From contig QNGE01000269.1 of assembly GCA_008508345.1 (NCBI GenBank), positions 271,552 through 335,551 of the forward strand: a stretch of DNA of 64,000 nt, given 5' to 3'. How positions within the stretch are numbered: position 1 is the stretch's first letter; every line of letters begins with the position of its first letter. Positions 57,425-64,000 of this stretch are shown in pieces. The DNA comes from Paragonimus westermani. Its lineage: Eukaryota; Platyhelminthes; Trematoda; Plagiorchiida; Troglotrematidae. The translations under genes and the position numbers were made by a program. Under the pieces are notes generated by a model, which was not told where the DNA came from, did no database searches, and saw only the letters and a program-made list of their open reading frames with translations.

Positions 57425-58189
57425 GCTGAATGTACACAATAAGGAACAAGCAACATACTCCTAGTTGCCAAGGTTATCCCCACCAGTCTCCAGAATATGT
57501 TTTCACTCCACTGGAATTTTTTCCAGTGTGCGCGTTAACCCAACCGAATCACCCAAAAGGAGGTTGACGAACGGGAAAATAATATTGAACTTGTTTGTAC
57601 GTGTTCACCTCCCACGTATACGTTGTTAGGCACGAATGTGTCACTCGTAGGAAGTGGGCTTCATGGTCGAATTTTCTCTCAGAGATGGTTTTCACAGAGC
57701 TACCGAAGTCCTGTAACTTTTGGCTACGTAGCCACTAGCATTTAATGTTGCGGTGGCTGTTATTTCTGAAAACTGTTTTCGTGAGACATGCTGCAACTGT
57801 GCGTTGCAACCGGAACTTACGCTTTTCATTTTATTGCATGCCTAGCCGGTGAAATTGAGCATTGGACTGCGCTGGCAGTATGTTGTGCACTTGACTACCC
57901 CACCGTTCTTTTGCACGCTGGCACATCATTAAGGATGTGCTACACTGGTGTTAAGTTGATCACACTCAAACCATACTATTTCTGAGTAATAATCATGTTG
58001 TAGTGTGCCGGAACAGTCCGTGTGCAACATTGCCCCGACCTTGACCTTCCTTGCGTCCTGTGCACTTTGGTTCATCCACATCGGTTGATTTGTGCGCACT
58101 TGCACCTAAACCTGTCACACCGGGACCGGACCTCGATGTGTTGTGAAGGTGTGTGCATCCCGATTGTCTGTTGTACTAAACAGGACGGT
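56991..58189. other. No recognised gene
   Basis: Holds the AT microsatellite at 57385. Otherwise short frames with no recognised motif. Confidence 0.5.
57385..57422. repeat. (AT)19 microsatellite
   Basis: A perfect run of 19 AT dinucleotides. Likely length-variable and able to extrude a cruciform. Confidence 0.98.
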
Positions 58190-58440
58190 TTGATGCTCAC
58201 ACAAGACAGAGCAATAGAAAGAGGTCTGACGATCTGAGTCCTTCTGGCTCTCCAAGTTTGGGATTGGAAGAACGTTGATATCTCTTTCCGGGTGGAGCGG
58301 TACTAGTCCTAGTTCAGCGCTACTACCTTGCAGTCCAGTCTTTTGAGTCCAACGGCTTTGCTTGAGAATCCTAGTCGTTCTCTTGTCTTAGCTAATACGG
58401 TTGATCTGTGGTGTGAAGAACATGACTCAGGAGAGGTTAG
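58190..58440 (+). mobile_element. RTE 5' UTR fragment
   Basis: AGGTCTGACGATCTGAGTCC, CTCTCCAAGTTTGGGATTGG and the later GAGTCCAACGGCTTTGCTTG and AATCCTAGTCGTTCTC blocks follow the order seen in the 5' UTR of copy 3 (29740-29925). It stops near 58440 with no coding sequence after it, so it is a 3'-truncated or rearranged fragment. Confidence 0.6.
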
Positions 58441-59200
58441 CATGGTTCAAAGATGATGCTATAAACTAAGAAATAGCATACACGACAACAATAGTTAAAA
58501 CAACAGTACTTAAAAACAGCACCATATGGTCCATTGACAAAAGAAAACCTGTACACGTTCCAGTGGACCGTGGATTGTTCAAACTGGTCACTGCCTACAA
58601 ATCTACGGTATCCGTGTAGTTTGCTGTGACATGTTTGCAATCAGTTGATGAAGCGGAAGTCTTTTCGAAAGTATCGTTTTCGTTCTTGCTGATCTTCTAA
58701 CGATAAAGGTAACGATTCGGATCAGCTTTTCGCAATCGGAGCTGAATCTCGCATCCAAAATGTTCAGTGCTAAATGTATAAACTATTGTAGTTGAAATCG
58801 GTCATCGTTGACGGAAGAATTCATCGGTGTCCGAGTGTTGCACCTTGCACACTGTTGACAATAAAGTACCATGCAACTAAGCTCCTCTCTGCTGTAAATA
58901 TTCCTTCTTAATATGTGTTTGACGCATTTCCATGCTACTTTCAGTGTGTTATGACTGTTACGTACACTCTCCGGATTCACACAACTCTTCGTCACCAAAA
59001 TCTAACCACTGAATGCGTTCCTCCTTGCTCGCTAACCACATGAAAGGTATGGCTACTGTCTTTCTGGTGCAGACTAACGATTTGCCAGCGATGGGACCAA
59101 TCTATTGGTCCCCTGTGATCAGAGGACTAACGCCTGCCTTGCTTTCATCATTTACTGATTTGTCCGTTCACTGCTGAATATTCCATTCCCCCACTTCTGT
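58441..59200. other. No recognised gene
   Basis: No domain, exon or repeat relation was found. Confidence 0.5.
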
Positions 59201-59635
59201 ATAACGAACGTAATTCGCTGCCATCAACCAACGGGTGCGCCCGTACGGTGCGTTTGTGTCTGTGTTCCAGCCACGACCACGTTTGTTTGCTACCCCTTTA
59301 CAACGAACACAGTAGTCACGACGCGCTTGTTCTTTGTTCACCCGAGCACACTCGCCTACACACGTGTTTGTGAGTGTGTTGGTGTGTACCTTGCTGCCCG
59401 CATGTGTCTGTTCACGTCCGACGCTCCACTCCAATAGTCTGTCTGGCTCTGCGAATCTAACGCCAGTCTGCCATCTCTCACGTCGGGTCCAAATTGTCTT
59501 AGCAATCCGGAGCCGTGCGCGTGTGCCTTGGCCTCATCGGAAGTGTGGCACATAAAACAGGCGCTTCACTTCGCTCTTCACTTGGTCGCACTTCCAAACT
59601 AATAGGTTCCCCGGCGGACCGTTTTACTTACGCCC
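59201..59635 (+). promoter_or_regulatory. CpG-rich upstream region of the Tigger-like exon
   Basis: The stretch is richer in CpG and in GTGTG or CACAC runs than its flanks (TACACACGTGT near 59356; GTGCGCGTGTG near 59515) and runs straight into the ATG at 59636. An in-frame TAG at 59603-59605 shows that the coding region does not extend upstream. I read it as promoter and 5' UTR. No TATA box is clear. Texture is like the islands at 3950-4800 and 42470-43040, but I found no long shared sequence. Confidence 0.45.
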
Positions 59636-60061
59636 ATGTTAAAGCCTGGAAGCAAACGACGTCAGTTAACATTAGAGACCAAATTGCATATTATCCGGGC
59701 AGTTGAGAATGGTCAGAAGAAGAGTGATATCGCCCGGGAATTCCAAATTCCTGTCTCCACCTTGTCTACGATTTTGAGCAACCGTGGGAAAATTACGGCA
59801 GCTGTCCATCTGTGTCCAAATCGTAAGCGGAATCGCAGCTGCCCGAACGCGGAGCTGAACAGACGGGTGTTCGACTGGCTCGTCCAAGCTCAACTGGCGG
59901 GCCTACCTTTGTCTGGACCAATCTTGCAGCGACGTGCCAGCCAGGAAGCTGAATGCATGAACATCAAAGGATTTCGGGCCTCAAACGGATGGCTGCATAA
60001 ATTCAAGAAGCGATGGAACTTGTATCGATTTAAAGTCCTGGGTCAGCCATTAAATCCATCG
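59636..60061 (+). CDS. Exon 1: Tigger/pogo-like protein, tandem HTH DNA-binding domains
   Basis: The ATG at 59636 has an in-frame TAG 33 bases upstream and no acceptor between, so the start is well supported. 142 codons are open to a donor TCG|GTAACT at 60061/60062, phase 0. Residues 7-52 form a CENP-B N-terminal or psq-type HTH (LTLETKLHIIRAVENGQKKS, then DIAREFQIPVSTLSTIL). Residues 68-133 form a Tc5/CENP-B-type second HTH (ELNRRVFDWLVQAQL; KGFRASNGWLHKFKKRWNL). In the family both domains bind the element ends or, in tamed members (TIGD, CENP-B, POGZ), chosen chromosomal sites in the nucleus. The DDE catalytic domain that should follow is not found in the remaining 3.9 kb. Either a long intron separates it or this is a DNA-binding-only product. 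No frameshift or stop. Most Tigger transposons have an intronless ORF, so an early donor favours a tamed gene, if the donor is used. Confidence 0.75.
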
Positions 60062-62265
60062 GTAACTGATGTCTGCTTTTTTCCCGATTGACCTAGCGGT
60101 GTATTGTTAAAAGACTGTCGGCACATATGCTCTTTTCATTACCGCGTAATTTACTGTCTTCTATTACCTTAAAATGATCTGGTTTTTGCATGGAGCAAAC
60201 AATAGTTTGTTTTATGAGCTGCTAGACGTACTTGTAGACCTTCGGACCTCCGTCTCTATTTTTAACTAGTGAACTCAAGATACCGATTTTGCAACACGCC
60301 AGTACGATTCCATATGTTGTTCTCAGTTACGACACACTGCAGCAATAATTTGAGGGGATTAAAACGGGAACTTCTGCTCCGTACATACCCTAGTGTATTA
60401 CTGTTGAAACCTCAGCACACGAAGCCTCACAATTGAAACATCTGTCCGCAGTGGACCGTTTTGTTGCGCGTAGCAAGCGATGTGCGTGTGATGGTTCACC
60501 GGCTCATTGAAAACGTTTATCATGCCAGTTTTCGTGCTTCTTCGTCCGTCGCGGTTTTGACCAATTTCAAGCCACAGGAGGCTTAGATTATCGGTTTCAT
60601 TGTGTTCAAATTATTTCATTTCACTACTGTTATGTTTGTTACAGTGGATTTTTTTCAGCCATTTGGGAGGTCTTGATCTGAGTGATAACAGACTTCTTCA
60701 CATATAATGAAGTTTTTTGTAATATCCCAATTTTGAATGCTTTTCAGTACTCTTGGGTTTTCTGGTTGGTCCGTGCATTGAGGACATCTGTTGGAACGAG
60801 GTTGTGAAAGGTGGCTTGTTCCACCATCAGTGGCATTTATAAACAGGCGGTTTGACGCCACTACCTAGCGGCTGAACATCTATGTCCAGAAAAATGAACC
60901 CCAGTAATTTGTCGTACGTGGGTGGCTTCCAGATTGTCTGAGAGTTACATATCAATACTAATCACGGATGCATTTTGTCGTGATTACTGACGATCCGGTG
61001 TATAGAATGTGCAATATTATGGAGACGGCCCCATGTTTTGGTCCTTTCCTTATTGACCTGTCAACGAACGGACATCTTTTTGAAGCAGGCAGGAGCTAAG
61101 AAACGCACACATGTTGTTGGTAACATTCTAAGTAGTTTGTGCTCAGATCCATAATAATACCTCTCCTACTTTGTATCGTCTTTGTTAAGATCATTCCAGC
61201 TTGTTGTCTATGGCCTCAGAGGTTTGTGCATGCATACACAACATGTTTGCACGGGAACTTGGTAAGCAACCAGCATCGATCAGCTGGCCTGAGACCTGAC
61301 ACGAGAAGTACACGACTCGCATTCTCAACCCGGCTGTACTTTTACCTCTGTTTACCGAAGTCCACTGACTCAGAATGACTGAAACAACTCGTTGTTGTTC
61401 AGGTCTAGGTGCCGATCGAGCATGTGACCTTTAGCGAATGCAGCCCATTCATTAATCTAGTTTTGAGCCGTTTGATCTGTTCTGGCAAGGTCAAAAGTGA
61501 AGGCCAAAGATAGAGATCGATTAGAACGCGGAGGATGCATTGATGTATCACGACCAGATGGAACGGTACGCGTGTACATTCTCATAGACAAGTGATTTGA
61601 AGTTGGTGTGGACATTCCCGCATTACAGCAGGGTGTTGCCTTTTAGTTTATGTACAAGCCCATGCCTGATCAACCTGTAATGATGAGTTGGTTTTTTTAA
61701 ATGCACAGTTTAGTGATCTCAGTTATTGGGATCCAGTTCAACAGTGTTTTTTTCATCAGAATGACCGGATATTTGAGTGATGACGTAACCGACCGATGAA
61801 CCCATGTAGCCTTACAACGAAAACCGTCTTTTTCATGGTGAATGAATACTAACTGCGTTTTCCATTTTTTATCCAACTATGTGCGGTGCTCGGAGTATGG
61901 TGTCGTATCCGGCGTAATATTGACTGATACGACAAGTTCGCATGAAATCCCTTTAATTGGGTGATGAACGCTATCAATTAAACATCATTTAAGTGTTCGA
62001 CGCGGAGGAATTAATTCACGTAAGTAGGACCACAGTGAGCTGGAAGCGAGTGCCATGCTCTTTTTCAGACCATGTCCGAATCGGTTAGTCGCTGGCCATC
62101 ATTTGTCTTATCCACAAGTGTGCTTGTGCAACAGATATGCTCTTTGCGGGCTGAGCGCTGAAAACCGAATTGCTCGTTTCTATCCAAAGGTGGAAGCGAA
62201 GTTTTCAGATTTTAGATCATGAGATGGTAAACGTATACCCATAGACAAAAGTGATGATTCCTGGC

Positions 62266-62425
62266 ACTCAGTCCACACAGAGCGTACGTGCACATTTGAC
62301 ACTATTGAACAATTTATATGGTCTGGTTTGGTAAAGTACGACTGTACGACCCAACATGAAAAAAGCTCAGAAATGACACAGCTGATGTGCTTCACATACA
62401 CATTTGCTTCCCGCTATTGATCCTC
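62266..62425 (+). repeat. Diverged direct repeat, copy 1 (partner 63609)
   Basis: Shares CTC-GTCC-CACAGAGC, ACGT-CACATTTGA, TTTA-ATG-TCTGG, CATGAAAAAA and TTGCTTCC with 63609-63770. No coding sense. Confidence 0.5.
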
Positions 62426-63608
62426 AAGCGACCCTCGCTGAGAATGTACACGCGCGCTCTTCAACACAACTTTCTGTCGAATTTGACTTCAGTTCGTTGT
62501 CAACATCACAGTGAATGCGTCTACCGAGCTAGATAAAACTTAATTTAAATAAAATATCTACTCTATGGATAAGCCTCATTCAGTAAGTCACACAGCCGAT
62601 CAGTACCTAGAAATAAGTAACAACCACGAATAATTTTATTCACTTCGGTTGACTTAACACTCATTCGGTAAGAGTGCTGTGAGTGTCAGTTGAGAACCCC
62701 GCTTCTATCGGGTCAGGTTAACCGACACAATTCGCCTGTCTTTTTCACCCGAAAGCTTATACATATCGTCATATTACTATTGGATACGGCGTGCATAATG
62801 ACAAATAGGCATGATGATCGGGTTCCCCAGAAAGTCTAGAGAAGTCAAGGAGCTTATGAACCGAAGCGTAAATCCGATACAATGGACTTATCGTTTAATG
62901 CAGTTAACCCAGAGCTCAAGAAGATTACTGCTAACCTAAGAGGTATACCCGTATCCAGAAGCCACATAAATTGCTCACACACAAGCAACCATCTGTCTAT
63001 CTGAAAGCACGGTCCAGATCAAGAGTCCAAGGTACCTGAACTCAAACAGAACTGCAAATTTACAAAGCGCCTTTGTTAAGAAGCTCGTATCTATGAGCAA
63101 CGACACGTGGCCAAGGTGTACTGGATTATTTCTAAGATGAACCCCGTGGATGCTGGCTCAGTGATTTGCACCTATGACTAAGGTCATCACCGATCAACAC
63201 ATAGAGATACAGACAATCAGACCAGGCATACAACACATTCCGATGAGTTCATAGAGAGAACCTGTCGCCAAAAGCAAACTCAACGATGTGCGTAAGTTAG
63301 TGCCAACACGATAGATGACGTGAATAAGTATCGTAGTGGGCTTTGTGTAAAGAACTCTGGTTGAAGATGCGAACAAAGCGTGCGTGTTTTCCGATATAGG
63401 TTTTTTTTTCTTCAATTTACCGACCCTTTTTAGAGTGCATAAATTGACAGTAACCGCAAAAAAACAACACAAGGTTAACTTAGTTGGGTTACGAAGATTG
63501 CTGCAACACAACAAAAGAATAAACCAGATCAACCGATCTGACCAATAGATCAACGTTACCTAGTGCACATACTTCTCAACAAAAAAAATCCTCAGGATGG
63601 CTTGTAAC

Positions 63609-63770
63609 GCTCGGTCCGCACAGAGCACGTACACATTTGAAACTGTCGGGTGGTTTAAATGATCTGGGTTCGTTACCCACGGTAAGCTGGCTCGGACTCG
63701 ACATGAAAAAAAGCGCAACGTTCGCACACAACTGGTTGCTTCCGTCTATCGTCTGCTATGGTGATCCTCG
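63609..63770 (+). repeat. Diverged direct repeat, copy 2 (partner 62266)
   Basis: Same orientation as its partner, 1.3 kb downstream. It may belong to a dispersed family extending beyond the window. Confidence 0.5.
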
Positions 63771-64000
63771 TGGACTAGCATTCGTTCCTCGATTAATCGG
63801 TTCTCAGACAAACTGGTCACATCACTCACGGTTGCATTGGACTGAACGTTCTCTCTTGAACACCTTAAGCGGTTAGACGAAATAAACAGATTTTTCACTG
63901 TAAGACAACTCCTGTACAGAACTTTGTCGATCACGCCGGACAAACGGTATTGATATTGATAGCCTTTGTCCTTGTGTTTTAAACTAAACACTTTCTATTA

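Larger units (their letters stand above)
60062..64000. other. Intron or intergenic, no recognised exon
   Basis: No DDE transposase block or other domain was found. A pair of diverged direct repeats is listed at 62266 and 63609. The rest shows short frames only. Confidence 0.5.

Noticed and set aside
1..64000. CRISPR arrays, bacterial operons, rRNA genes
   Set aside because: None seen; retroelements and splice-bounded exons indicate a eukaryote nuclear genome.

Overview
The window reads as repeat-rich intergenic and intronic DNA from a flatworm nuclear genome, probably a trematode or a close relative. There are no operons, Shine-Dalgarno sites or bacterial genes. Candidate coding exons end in GT splice donors. 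Most recognisable sequence belongs to four retroelement groups: RTE-type non-LTR elements whose C-terminus carries the WLGHVLRMP and GPRDSQSRWLE type of block, a Penelope-like element, a BEL/Pao element and a Ty3/gypsy element. The species call is inferred from my knowledge of such repeats and was not tested by a search.

Layout. 1-6.6 kb has no recognised gene, but holds a fold-back repeat (3804-3934) and a CpG-rich island (about 3950-4800). 6.6-9.8 kb holds two RTE copies on the minus strand, joined head to tail. 10207-11731 is an exact inverted copy of 8323-9847 bounded by single Ns, probably an assembly effect. 11.8-19.6 kb is a decayed BEL/Pao element (gag, RT, RNase H, integrase) split by an RTE copy on the same strand. 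22.9-24.9 kb (minus) is a Penelope-like element with RT and GIY-YIG parts. 26.1-28.4 kb is a second RTE family. 28.4-31.9 kb holds RTE 5' and 3' pieces, a 763-base gap and an RTE copy lacking its RT. 33.4-36.7 kb (minus) is a gypsy pol whose 5' LTR and gag have been deleted. 54.1-57.0 kb is another long, decayed RTE copy.

Host-like coding evidence lies in 42.5-60.1 kb, all on the plus strand. There are three intact exon-sized reading frames: a SPIN-DOC-type zinc finger plus the start of a hAT-like protein (43053-43568), a five-finger C2H2 exon resembling the POGZ type (46998-47705), and the tandem HTH domains of a Tigger/pogo-like protein (59636-60061). The first and third have in-frame stops just upstream of ATG and CpG-rich upstream regions. 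All three end at phase-0 donors. They may be one to three transposase-derived DNA-binding genes whose other exons lie in the long introns or beyond the window.

The most interesting signals are this cluster of DNA-binding modules with its CpG and Z-DNA-prone upstream islands, and a small stem-loop at the 3' end of the RTE elements that keeps pairing through base changes between copies.
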